64,000 bases of DNA from CALNYX01 sp942490925. Its GTDB lineage: Bacteria > Chlamydiota > Chlamydiia > Chlamydiales > JAAKFR01. Positions 51,071-59,214 of the stretch are shown here, in pieces; positions within the stretch are counted from its first letter, which is position 1, and each line of letters starts with the position of its first letter. Below the pieces are notes generated by a model. That model was not told where the DNA came from. It worked only from the letters and a program-made list of their open reading frames with translations, and ran no database searches. The stretch spans positions 434,001 through 498,000 of the forward strand of contig CALNYX010000017.1 of the NCBI GenBank assembly GCA_942490925.1, given 5' to 3'. Made by a program: the position numbers and the translations under genes.

Positions 51071-52213
51071 TTATATAGAAATTGTTTCAACAATCGTTTC
51101 AAGCTCTTCTGAGATGTAGGAAATAACCTCTGAGCTGGGGTTCCAAATCGCCACTTGCGTGTTTGAGGTAGCTGCCGTGGTGCCGTCACTGCGTAGGGCA
51201 AGTCTAGAGATTGCCATCCCATCCCATGCAAAGGCTTGAAGAGCATGCCTTGTCTGACAGTCCCAGAGCTTAATTCCACCACTCTCATCACCCGTCACAC
51301 AACGGTGATTGGTTCCCATCGCAATGGCCGTGATCTTAGCAGAATGCTCTCCAAAAGGTAATGGAGTGGCATTCGAAATAACCTGAAGACAAAGCACCTC
51401 TTTATCTCTAGCGACCACTGCCATACGACGATCCTCACTCAATGCTACCTGGTCGCAATACTCAGAACTGACGTTGTAGCTAGTACTGGAGTTAGATCTG
51501 CTATACACAATCAACTCTCCCTTTGCTTCCACTGCGGGAATCCAGGAATCAATAATTGGACTTGCAGAGTGTCCGTTGCTAATAAGAAACAACTGCTCAT
51601 TGATCACAAAAAGAGCCCTCATCTCCTTCAAGTTATTATCTTGAATTGATTCATGTTCTGCGGTTTCAATATTCCAAATATGAATCGTGACGGAAGAGAT
51701 CCCTATGACATGCGTTTCTGAAAGGGCAGTAAAAGCCTCTATTTGATAGTTTGAATCAATAAATTCACGCAGTATCTGATTTGTTTCTAGATCCCAAAGA
51801 GCAACTGACGAATCTTTATAAGCAGCGAGTAGTTGCGTCGGTGACCATCTATATAAGCAACTTACATAATGCGTATTGTCGTATTGATTATAAGGCTCAT
51901 TTTTTTGCAGAGAAACGGTCTCGCCTTCGGGAGAAACGACATAAATAGCATTCTTCCGATCAGAGCCTGCATAAACCTTGACAGGCTCCTGTTCAGCCGT
52001 TTCTTTAGCCTCTTTTTTAGAGATACAGGAGTAGATCGCAACTCCAATGAAACCGACAGCTCCAAGACTACTAAGTGTCAGGCCGGTGATGCCAATCCCT
52101 GGTGGTAGCATGGGAAAAGTTGTAGCAAGCGCCCATAGGGCAACTGCTGAGGCAACTACAGCGCTTACGGCTACTGTAGTATTGACAGGATTTATTTTAG
52201 TCGCGTCAATCAT
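51071..52213 (-). CDS. Inc-like membrane protein with WD40-type beta-propeller (paralogue 3)
   Basis: A 380-residue paralogue. The hydrophobic lobes at about 10-33 and 40-58 surround LPPGIGITGLTLSS and end in YSC, matching the other two copies. The repeat region includes SVALWDLETNQILREF, VTIHIWNIETAEH, GGIKLWDCQTRHALQAF and TQVAIWNPSSE. The frame opens at GTG 52249, but ATG 52213 (MIDATKINPVN) aligns with the paralogues' starts (MISA, MISD) and is preferred. It is the first gene of the run and is divergent from ychF, with about 90 bases between them. Confidence 0.7.
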   Translation of the reverse strand: MIDATKINPVNTTVAVSAVVASAVALWALATTFPMLPPGIGITGLTLSSLGAVGFIGVAIYSCISKKEAKETAEQEPVKVYAGSDRKNAIYVVSPEGETVSLQKNEPYNQYDNTHYVSCLYRWSPTQLLAAYKDSSVALWDLETNQILREFIDSNYQIEAFTALSETHVIGISSVTIHIWNIETAEHESIQDNNLKEMRALFVINEQLFLISNGHSASPIIDSWIPAVEAKGELIVYSRSNSSTSYNVSSEYCDQVALSEDRRMAVVARDKEVLCLQVISNATPLPFGEHSAKITAIAMGTNHRCVTGDESGGIKLWDCQTRHALQAFAWDGMAISRLALRSDGTTAATSNTQVAIWNPSSEVISYISEELETIVETISI

Positions 52214-52303
52214 GCAAGAAAGTATAGACGATTTTTTTGTAAAAGCCACACTTAAAAAATTACTTCTTGTTCAGAATAGACTCTGAGCCTATGATACTTG
52301 CCT

Positions 52304-53401
52304 ATGTCATCTCAATTAGAATGTGGAATTGTCGGCCTGCCCAATGTGGGAAAATCAACGCTATTTAATGCCTTGACCAAAGCGGGAGCGGCCTCTTCAA
52401 ATTATCCTTTTTGCACGATCGATCCGAACGTAGGGGTTGTCGATGTTTTTGATCCAAGGCTAGGGGTTCTTTCCAAGCTCTCAGGGAGTCAACAAATTAT
52501 TTACGCTGCGATGCGCTTTGTCGACATTGCAGGGCTTGTAGAGGGCGCGGCAAAAGGGGAGGGGCTTGGCAACCAATTTCTCTCTCATATTCGTGAGACT
52601 GATGCAATTGTCCATGTCGTACGCTGCTTTGAGAGTGATGATATTGTCCACGTTAGCGGCGGTATTGATCCAATTCGGGACATTGAAACGATTAATCTCG
52701 AGTTGGTTTTAGCTGATCTGCAATCGACGCAAAATATGATCACGCGACTTGAAAAGCAAGTGAAGGGGAACAAAGAGCTGCAGCCTACAATTGTTGCTTT
52801 GGAAAAGGCACGCTCACATCTCGATGCAGAAAAACCGATTCGCACGCTTGAGCTCTCACAAGAAGAGCATGAGCTTCTCAAACCTTATCCTTTTCTCACT
52901 CAGAAAAAAGTGCTCTATGCGGCAAATGTCTCTGAAGATGATCTACCAGAGATGGAGAATCAATTTGTGCAACAGGTGCGCGAATTTGCCCAGAAAGAGG
53001 GGAATAGTGTTGTTCCAATCTGCGCTAAGATCGAAGCTGAAATCGCGGAGCTTGATGAGAGTGAGCAAGTCGAATTTCTCGAGAGCCTTGGCTTGAAAGA
53101 GACGGGGCTTAATCGCCTTGTGCACGCCTCATTTAATATGCTCGGCCTGATCACTTATCTGACAACTGGAGAGATAGAGACGCGTGCCTGGACGATTCAT
53201 CGCGGGCAAAATGCTGCTGAAGCGGCTGGCCGGATCCATACCGACATTCAAAAGGGGTTCATTCGCGCAGAGGTCATTGCATACGATGATATGGTGGCTC
53301 ATAATGGACGTAACGGTGCACGCGAGGCGGGCAAACTGCGCGCTGAGGGTCGCGACTACATCGTCAAGGATGGCGACGTCATCCTCTTCCTTCATTCATA
53401 A
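52304..53401 (+). CDS. ychF: Ribosome-associated ATPase YchF
   Basis: A 365-residue Obg-family P-loop ATPase. Walker A is GLPNVGKSTLFNALT, the G3 region DIAGLVEGAAKGEGLGNQFL, and the C-terminal TGS/ubiquitin-like domain ends in GRDYIVKDGDVILFLH. YchF (OLA1) prefers ATP over GTP because its G4 motif deviates (NVSE instead of NKxD), visible here as AANVSEDDL. ATG 52304 is preferred over TTG 52298. It is followed by a convergent terminator pair and ribF on the opposite strand, the chlamydial order CT092-CT093 (from memory). Confidence 0.93.
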   Translation: MSSQLECGIVGLPNVGKSTLFNALTKAGAASSNYPFCTIDPNVGVVDVFDPRLGVLSKLSGSQQIIYAAMRFVDIAGLVEGAAKGEGLGNQFLSHIRETDAIVHVVRCFESDDIVHVSGGIDPIRDIETINLELVLADLQSTQNMITRLEKQVKGNKELQPTIVALEKARSHLDAEKPIRTLELSQEEHELLKPYPFLTQKKVLYAANVSEDDLPEMENQFVQQVREFAQKEGNSVVPICAKIEAEIAELDESEQVEFLESLGLKETGLNRLVHASFNMLGLITYLTTGEIETRAWTIHRGQNAAEAAGRIHTDIQKGFIRAEVIAYDDMVAHNGRNGAREAGKLRAEGRDYIVKDGDVILFLHS

Positions 53402-53409
53402 TTATCTAT

Positions 53410-53438
53410 CACAAAAATGCTATTTCTTGATTTTTGTG
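53410..53438. terminator. Hairpin after ychF
   Basis: CACAAAAAT (53410-53418) and ATTTTTGTG (53430-53438) are inverted around 11 bases, starting 9 bases after the ychF stop. The right arm is T-rich. AT-rich and without a long U-run after the stem, but its place between two convergent genes fits a terminator for ychF. Confidence 0.5.
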
Positions 53439-53461
53439 CTACTTTTTGACTCTGTAAAATT

Positions 53462-53496
53462 TAGCACAAAATCACGTTTTTATTGATTTTGTGCTA
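53462..53496. terminator. Hairpin at the 3' end of ribF, probable bidirectional terminator
   Basis: TAGCACAAAATCA (53462-53474) and TGATTTTGTGCTA (53484-53496) are perfectly inverted around a 9-base loop. The outer part includes the ribF stop codon (53472-53474). The sequence TGATTTTTGTGCTA at 53428-53441 in the preceding hairpin is almost the same, so the two structures share an arm and could form alternative pairings. Confidence 0.55.
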
Positions 53497-54323
53497 GATG
53501 TGAGAATGTCTTGATGAATTTGTTCTTTAAGAGCTGATGGTGATGAAAATTGTCGCTCTTCTCTAATGTAAGAGTGAAAGAAGACTTCGATCTCTTTTCC
53601 ATACAACGCTTTTTTTAGATCAAAAAAGTGCACTTCTAGCTGCGCTTCACGCCCACAATGTAGGGTTGGGGCCGCGCCTAAATTTGCAATTCCCTTGTAT
53701 CGTTTGTTTTCGAATAGACTTTCTACGGAGTAGACGCCATAGGGAGGCAATTCGAGCGCGCTGACAGCCAAATTTGCAGTCGGGTAGCCAAGAGCCTTTC
53801 CTTTACCCGCGCCATGCTGTACAGCTGCTTTGATGGAGTAGGGGCGGCCAAGTAATTGGGCGACTTTGTCAAAGTTTCCACAGGCCAACTCTTTGCGGAT
53901 TAGACTGCTCGATACGACCTGGTTATCAACCAAAACTGGTTGGACATATTCAAGGGTAAAACCAAATTGTTTAGCAAGTGTCTGCATCTTTTCGGGTTTG
54001 CCATCGCGATCATGACCAATGACTGCATCATGCCCGAGTACAAGATGAGTAAAGGGGATCTTCTTCATGAGCTGGCTGATGAAGGCTTCGGCACTGAGCT
54101 TAGAAAGCTCTAGTGTAAAGGGGAGCAGTTCGATCTGCGCAATACCACTTTGTTCGATGAGCTCAAGTCGATGTTCTAAAGTTGTAAGAAGCGGAGGAGC
54201 TTTTCCAAGCACTTCTAGAGGATGGTTTGTGAATGTCAGGGCAAAAGAGCACTTTTTAAGTAGTGCCTGATGTCCTAGATGGACTCCATCAAAGCTGCCA
54301 ATTGTAAGTGTGAGATCATGCAT
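53472..54323 (-). CDS. ribF: Riboflavin kinase / FAD synthetase
   Basis: A 283-residue bifunctional RibF: N-terminal FAD synthetase (TIGSFDGVHLGHQALLK and VLGHDAVIGHDRDG) and C-terminal riboflavin kinase (HGAGKGKALGYPTANLAV, with the PTAN motif, then GVYSVESLF). It makes FMN and FAD, needed by the window's SucA partner E3, SthA and UbiD-type enzymes. Slightly shorter than the 310-residue norm. It overlaps truB by 8 bases and is the last gene of the rpsA-to-ribF run. Its stop lies within a perfect hairpin. Confidence 0.93.
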   Translation of the reverse strand: MHDLTLTIGSFDGVHLGHQALLKKCSFALTFTNHPLEVLGKAPPLLTTLEHRLELIEQSGIAQIELLPFTLELSKLSAEAFISQLMKKIPFTHLVLGHDAVIGHDRDGKPEKMQTLAKQFGFTLEYVQPVLVDNQVVSSSLIRKELACGNFDKVAQLLGRPYSIKAAVQHGAGKGKALGYPTANLAVSALELPPYGVYSVESLFENKRYKGIANLGAAPTLHCGREAQLEVHFFDLKKALYGKEIEVFFHSYIREERQFSSPSALKEQIHQDILTSSTKSIKT

Positions 54324-55026
54324 CGAGTTGAATGAGGTGAGGTGTCACAGAGCAAGGGCAGTCAGAAAACAGCTCACTGCCATCGATACAGTCTTTCAAG
54401 TGGAATTGTCCACTGCGTGTGCGTTGGAGTTTGGCAAGGTAAGCGCCGCAGCCTAGAAGCTCACCAATCTCATGTGCAATACTCCGAATATATGTTCCTT
54501 TACTGCAGGCAATCTTCAAGGAGAGTTTTGGGTAGCTATAGTCGAGCACTTCAATCTGAACATGTACTTTAGCAGGCTTACGCTCAATAACTTTTCCAGC
54601 GCGTGCGAACTCATAGAGCTTTTTACCATTAATTTTTTTTGCTGAATACATAGGAGGTGTTTGAGAGATCTCACCTTGAAAGGTCTCAATTACTTTAAGT
54701 AGATCAGCCTCTTTGGGCTTTTTCTTTGAACGGGCCATGACTTTACCATCACAGTCATAGGTATCGGTTGAAACACCAAAGCAGACTTCAGCAAGGTATT
54801 CCTTATCAGCAAGCAGGAGTTTATCAGAGAGCTTTGTGTATTGCTTCCCAATGAGAATGACCATTACACCAGTTGCAAAGGGATCTAGTGTGCCAGCATG
54901 CCCAATTTTTTTGATGCCAGTGAGCTTGCGAAGCACTCGAATCAGGCTAAAGGAGGTCTTGCCCTCGGGTTTGTCGACGAGGAGGATGCCCTGAAGCAGT
55001 TCGGTGCATAACGACTGTTCACTCAT
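54316..55026 (-). CDS. truB: tRNA pseudouridine-55 synthase
   Basis: A 236-residue TruB. Motif II with the catalytic Asp is GHAGTLDPFATGVM. The start of the fold is GILLVDKPEGKTSFSLIRVL, and GTYIRSIAHEIGELLG is the third conserved block. The C-terminal PUA domain of longer TruB proteins is short here. ATG 55026 (MSEQSLCT) overlaps the rbfA end by 8 bases and is preferred to the upstream ATG at 55044. Confidence 0.93.
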   Translation of the reverse strand: MSEQSLCTELLQGILLVDKPEGKTSFSLIRVLRKLTGIKKIGHAGTLDPFATGVMVILIGKQYTKLSDKLLLADKEYLAEVCFGVSTDTYDCDGKVMARSKKKPKEADLLKVIETFQGEISQTPPMYSAKKINGKKLYEFARAGKVIERKPAKVHVQIEVLDYSYPKLSLKIACSKGTYIRSIAHEIGELLGCGAYLAKLQRTRSGQFHLKDCIDGSELFSDCPCSVTPHLIQLDA

Positions 55027-55393
55027 GATCTGAACGGGTTTCATTTTCTTTGTGAATTTTTTGGATCAATCCTTCGATGTGCATCTGTTTATCTAGGGAG
55101 GTGTCGAGATGAAAGGTAAGCTCTGGAAAATAGCGCAAGACAACCTGCTTTGAAGCGCGGACAGCAATGTAGCCTGCAGCCTGGTTCAAAATAGCAATAG
55201 CCTCAAGCTTTTTTTTCTCATCATCCCCAATAATGCTAATCATCACTTTACCATGCTTGAGATCTTTGGTCACCGCAACACTTGTTACTGTAATCAACTC
55301 GGGTAAATGTGGATTCTTAACATCCTTGACCATCACATCTGCGATGACTTCTCTTAGCAATGAGTTAATACGGTCAATGCGTTGCGATGCCAT
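55019..55393 (-). CDS. rbfA: Ribosome-binding factor A
   Basis: A 124-residue RbfA, which binds the 30S subunit during 16S 5' end maturation. It carries the KH-like pattern: RIDRINSLLREVIADVMVKD, ITVTSVAVTKDLKHGKVMIS and LRYFPELTFHLDTSLDK, the last being the family signature. It lies one base after the infB stop and overlaps truB, completing the conserved nusA-infB-rbfA-truB order. Confidence 0.95.
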   Translation of the reverse strand: MASQRIDRINSLLREVIADVMVKDVKNPHLPELITVTSVAVTKDLKHGKVMISIIGDDEKKKLEAIAILNQAAGYIAVRASKQVVLRYFPELTFHLDTSLDKQMHIEGLIQKIHKENETRSDHE

Positions 55394-55394
55394 A

Positions 55395-57815
55395 TTACAA
55401 CTCTTGGCTCAGGTAAATAATTTCGTAAGCCTGAAGGATATCTCCCTCTTGGCATCCAGCAAATCCTTCAAGAACGATACCGCACTCGAGACCTTTTTTC
55501 ACTTCCTTGACATCTTCTTTGATACGCTTGATCGAAGAGATACCACCACGCCAGATGATTTCACCATCACGTAAGACCCGAATACGGTGGTTACGAGAAA
55601 TTACACCATCTGAAACAAGACAGCCAGCAATAACGCCGAGATGCGAAGATTTAAAGGTCGTTTGGACTTGAGCTTCACCAACATCCTTCTCTTCTTCAAG
55701 TTTATCTAGAAGTCCTTGCATCATCATCTTCACATCATCAATCGCATGGTAAATCACATCATAAAGACGTACTTTAACATCGTGCTCTTTGATCAAGCTA
55801 TCTGCATGACTCTCGACAGCAGTATGGAAACCAATGACAACGGCATTAGAGGCGGCAGCAAGTTGAATATCAGACTCTGAAATCTCACCGATGCCCATAA
55901 AGATGACATTTGATTCAGCTTTTTCAGATTCGATTTTTAAAATTGAAGTTTTTAATGCTTCAGCAGAGCCTTGTACATCTGCACGAATAATGAGATTAAG
56001 CACTTTTTTCTCACCAACACCCTCTTGGAGGAGGTTTTCAAGAGTTGGAACTTTCCGTTGCATCAATGCGCGTTCAGCACGACCAACTTCTCGCGTCTCA
56101 ACGATATTCTTAGCTTCTTTCTCACTTTTAACAACGATAAATGGATCTCCAGCAGAGGGGAGCCCGGAGAGTCCAGTGATTTCTACAGGAGCAGAAGGGC
56201 CTGCATGTTGCAAATTCTTACTGTTTTCGTCATGCATCGTCTTGATGCGTCCATAATGTCTTTCGAAGACAAGAGCGTCGCCTAAATTGAGTGTTCCATT
56301 TTGAACTAAGACAGTCGCTACAGAACCGAGACCTTTGTGCATTTCTGACTCTAGAACCGTTCCGCGTCCGCGGTAGCTAGGGTTTGCCTTGAGTTCTAGT
56401 ACTTCTGACTGAAGAGCAAGCATTTCAAGGAGGGTTTTAATCCCATCTCCTGTCACTGCTGAGGTATTTACCGTGATTGTCTGGCCTCCCCATTTTTCAG
56501 GAAGTAGTTCATTTTCTGAGAGTTCACGGTACACATTTTCTTCATTAAAACCTGGTTTATCGGACTTGTTGATTGCTACAACAATTGTTACACCACCAGC
56601 TTTAGCGTGTTGGATGGCTTCGACTGTCTGCTCACGCATTCCTTCATCACCAGCGACGACTAGTACAACGATATCTGTAACTTCAGCTCCACGAGCGCGC
56701 ATAGCTGAAAAGGCTTCGTGGCCTGGAGTATCCAAAATTGTGAGATCACCAACTGCTGTGCTACAGGTAAAGGCTCCGATATGTTGTGTGATAGCGCCCG
56801 CTTCAGAAGAGATGACATTCGTTTTGCGAATGGCGTCGATAAGGCTTGTTTTTCCGTGGTCAACGTGGCCCATAAAAGCAACGACAGGAGGTCTATTTTT
56901 CAACTCTTCAGTCGGACTCTGTTTGATCTCCTCTTGAATAGACTGTGCAGTAATCTGAATCCGCTCTTCTTCAGAGGTGTCAATTGTAATTTGGCATCCA
57001 AACTCAGACCCTAGATAATCGACAGTTGTCTCATCTTCTAGATAGTCATTGAGTGTGTAGATCATATTTTGCAAAAAGAGCTTTTGGATCAATTGCGAAG
57101 ATTTTAGCTTCATTTCAGAAGCGAGATCTTTAATTGTGATCGGAAGACGAATGCTTAGTTCGGAAGGGCGGATGACTTCTTCATATTCTGCGCGAGAATG
57201 TTTCATGCCGCGCTTCTTCCGCCATCTTTCATCTTCACCAGCAGAAAGTCCTGCGCGATCACGTGCATCAAAGCCTCGTGATTGCCCACCTCGTTTGGCC
57301 GGTTTCAAATCTTTGAAATCCTTTACCTTTTTTCCCTTTTTGAGCAGCTTAGCTTTTGCATCACTGGTTGTGGCAGGTTTGGTCTCTTTAGAAGTAGCTG
57401 GCTTCCCCGTAGAGGCTGGCTTAGGCTTCTCTTTTTTAGGAGCTGGAGTTCTCAAGAGGTCTTTAACGTGCTTACCAGTCGGCCCGAGCTTCTCTTCAGC
57501 TGGTGCTGCAGGAGGTTGCTTTTCGATAGGTTTTTCGGGCTTTTCAGCTACAGGCTCCTCTTTAACTGGAGCAGGGGTATCGCTAGCAACCTCTTCAGGT
57601 TTTGGAGCAAACGAAGATTTTGACTTAGCCCGAATACGGCGAGGTTCTTCCGGCGGTTCAGTAGATTCTGGCTCTTTAGAAACAGCTTCTTTTTTCTTTG
57701 GCTCTTTCTTTGGAGTTAATTTCTTCTCCTTAATGAGCTTCTCTTTGACCTTATCGAGCCCAGCTGCTTTTGCTAGTTGGGTATTTTTAATCTTTAGCTT
57801 TAGGTTCTTAGCCAA
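55395..57815 (-). CDS. infB: Translation initiation factor IF-2
   Basis: An 806-residue IF-2. The N-terminal 190 residues are low-complexity Lys/Pro/Glu/Ala (KPEKPIEKQPPAAPAEEK-type), followed by the IF2N region, the GTPase domain with GHVDHGKTSLIDAIR (G1), DTPGHEAF (G3) and NKSD (G4), and C-terminal beta-barrel domains ending near YLSQEL. It places fMet-tRNA on the 30S subunit. The start is TTG at 57815, two bases after the nusA stop, with GGAGTGAG overlapping the end of nusA as Shine-Dalgarno. The repetitive N-terminal half creates a long antisense frame that is not a gene. Confidence 0.95.
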   Translation of the reverse strand: MAKNLKLKIKNTQLAKAAGLDKVKEKLIKEKKLTPKKEPKKKEAVSKEPESTEPPEEPRRIRAKSKSSFAPKPEEVASDTPAPVKEEPVAEKPEKPIEKQPPAAPAEEKLGPTGKHVKDLLRTPAPKKEKPKPASTGKPATSKETKPATTSDAKAKLLKKGKKVKDFKDLKPAKRGGQSRGFDARDRAGLSAGEDERWRKKRGMKHSRAEYEEVIRPSELSIRLPITIKDLASEMKLKSSQLIQKLFLQNMIYTLNDYLEDETTVDYLGSEFGCQITIDTSEEERIQITAQSIQEEIKQSPTEELKNRPPVVAFMGHVDHGKTSLIDAIRKTNVISSEAGAITQHIGAFTCSTAVGDLTILDTPGHEAFSAMRARGAEVTDIVVLVVAGDEGMREQTVEAIQHAKAGGVTIVVAINKSDKPGFNEENVYRELSENELLPEKWGGQTITVNTSAVTGDGIKTLLEMLALQSEVLELKANPSYRGRGTVLESEMHKGLGSVATVLVQNGTLNLGDALVFERHYGRIKTMHDENSKNLQHAGPSAPVEITGLSGLPSAGDPFIVVKSEKEAKNIVETREVGRAERALMQRKVPTLENLLQEGVGEKKVLNLIIRADVQGSAEALKTSILKIESEKAESNVIFMGIGEISESDIQLAAASNAVVIGFHTAVESHADSLIKEHDVKVRLYDVIYHAIDDVKMMMQGLLDKLEEEKDVGEAQVQTTFKSSHLGVIAGCLVSDGVISRNHRIRVLRDGEIIWRGGISSIKRIKEDVKEVKKGLECGIVLEGFAGCQEGDILQAYEIIYLSQEL

Positions 57816-57817
57816 GG

Positions 57818-59092
57818 TTACTCACTCCGGGGTTTACTCACTTCTTCTAATATTGTGTAGGCTAAATCAACACTGACTCCTGGCACTTGGGCCACTTCCT
57901 CAATGTTTGCCTTCAATAGCTTGCGCGTAGAATCAAATCCAGCGTGAACTAGGTTTTGAACGATCAACTTATTGACACCATCAATTTCAAGGGGCTCATC
58001 GAGTCTTGGATCTTCTTGATCAGCAAGTTGGAACCTTTGAATTTCTAGTGCTTTGTTGAATTCGCTCATACGTTGAACTTCCAGCTCATATCCAATTAGT
58101 TGACCAGTTAAACGGGCATTCATGCCACGCTTTCCAATCACAGCTGCATAATCTGCATCGTCTACAACGATCGCTACGACATTTTCATCCTCATTCACAC
58201 CGACCTTTCGGATCTCAATAGGGGAGAGGATGCTCTGCAACAGATCAACAGGATCTGCTGACCATGGGATTATGTCAATCTTTTCATTATTCAGCTCCCG
58301 AATGATGTTTTTCACTCGATTTCCACGCATTCCAACACATGCCCCAACAGGGTCAACTTTAGAATCGTGTGAGCGGACAGCGAGTTTTGTGCGGTAGCCA
58401 GCATCACGTACGATGTTGACAACTTCAATTACTCCATCTTCCAGCTCAGGAACTTCTTGCAAGAAGAGCTGCTTTACAAACTCAGGATGACTACGAGAGA
58501 GAACAACTTCAGCTCCGCCATTCTCTAAGTCTCTTACTTCGTGCAGCAATGCATAGATTTTGCTTCCAATCTGGTACTTTTCAGTTTTCGGATAGTTACG
58601 TGCAGGGAGAATCGCTTCGACTTTTCCAAGATCAACGACAAGGTTTGGTCCTTTGAAAAAACGTTTGACCATCCCTGAAACAACTTCGTTGACTCTGTGT
58701 CGGTACTCTTCATAAATCACATCGCGCTCAGCACCACGCAATTTCTGAGAGATGATTTGACGCGCAGTTGAAGCGGCAATACGACCAAAATTAGAGGGAG
58801 TTACAGGAACATCGATAAATTGACCAACTTCACACTCAGGATCGAGCTCTTGTGCGATCATTAGAGCAATCTCTTTTGCTGGGTGCTCAACTTTCTCAAC
58901 GATCTCTTTTTCACAGAAAACTTCGATATTACCCGATTTAGCATTGATCTGCACTGAGACGTTAGCTTCTTCTTTCAAACTCTTTTTGGCTGCGGCGCAA
59001 AGGGCTGTTTCGATGGCATGCATCACAACTTCACGTTTGATCCCTTTCTCACGCTCCATGTACTCAAAAATTGCGACGAGATCTTTATTCAT
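57818..59092 (-). CDS. nusA: Transcription termination/antitermination factor NusA
   Basis: A 424-residue NusA. The N-terminal RNA-polymerase-binding domain (IFEYMEREKGIKREVVMHAI), an S1 domain (EVVSGMVKRFFKGPNLVVDL), two KH domains (VGACVGMRGNRVKNIIREL and AAVIGKRGMNARLTGQLIGY) and a single C-terminal acidic repeat are visible. It is shorter than E. coli NusA, with one rather than two C-terminal acidic repeats. A hairpin and a terminator lie between it and rpsA, and infB follows directly. Confidence 0.95.
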   Translation of the reverse strand: MNKDLVAIFEYMEREKGIKREVVMHAIETALCAAAKKSLKEEANVSVQINAKSGNIEVFCEKEIVEKVEHPAKEIALMIAQELDPECEVGQFIDVPVTPSNFGRIAASTARQIISQKLRGAERDVIYEEYRHRVNEVVSGMVKRFFKGPNLVVDLGKVEAILPARNYPKTEKYQIGSKIYALLHEVRDLENGGAEVVLSRSHPEFVKQLFLQEVPELEDGVIEVVNIVRDAGYRTKLAVRSHDSKVDPVGACVGMRGNRVKNIIRELNNEKIDIIPWSADPVDLLQSILSPIEIRKVGVNEDENVVAIVVDDADYAAVIGKRGMNARLTGQLIGYELEVQRMSEFNKALEIQRFQLADQEDPRLDEPLEIDGVNKLIVQNLVHAGFDSTRKLLKANIEEVAQVPGVSVDLAYTILEEVSKPRSE

Positions 59093-59111
59093 ATGACTTC
59101 AACTCTCCTTG

Positions 59112-59139
59112 AGAAACCTCTGATTAATGAGGGGTTTCT
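59112..59139 (-). promoter_or_regulatory. Hairpin in the nusA leader
   Basis: AGAAACC (59112-59118) and GGTTTCT (59133-59139) are inverted around a short CT/GA-rich loop, just upstream of the nusA start on the minus strand. It lies 13 bases from the rpsA terminator. Together they could form a leader that controls read-through into nusA, but this is inference. Confidence 0.4.
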
Positions 59140-59152
59140 TACTAAACTTAAT

Positions 59153-59182
59153 AAAAAAACCGAAGGCTTCCCTTCGGTTTTT
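59153..59182 (-). terminator. Intrinsic terminator between rpsA and nusA
   Basis: On the minus strand AAAAACCGAAGG-GAAG-CCTTCGGTTTTTTT forms a GC-containing stem with a tetraloop and a run of T. It lies about 30 bases after the rpsA stop. It would end or attenuate rpsA transcription before nusA. The symmetric A/T flanks mean it could also act on the plus strand. Confidence 0.85.
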
Positions 59183-59214
59183 GAGGACACATAAAGCTAT
59201 CCTCTAACAGAGGG

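Noticed and set aside
51071..52249. Longer start (GTG 52249) for WD40 paralogue 3
   Set aside because: The extra 12 residues have no counterpart in the two paralogues, whose starts align with ATG 52213.
57136..57876. 246-codon open frame on the plus strand opposite infB
   Set aside because: It mirrors the Lys/Pro/Glu-rich N-terminal half of IF-2, and its Ser/Phe/Gly-rich translation is what such antisense composition produces. No ribosome-binding site or family.
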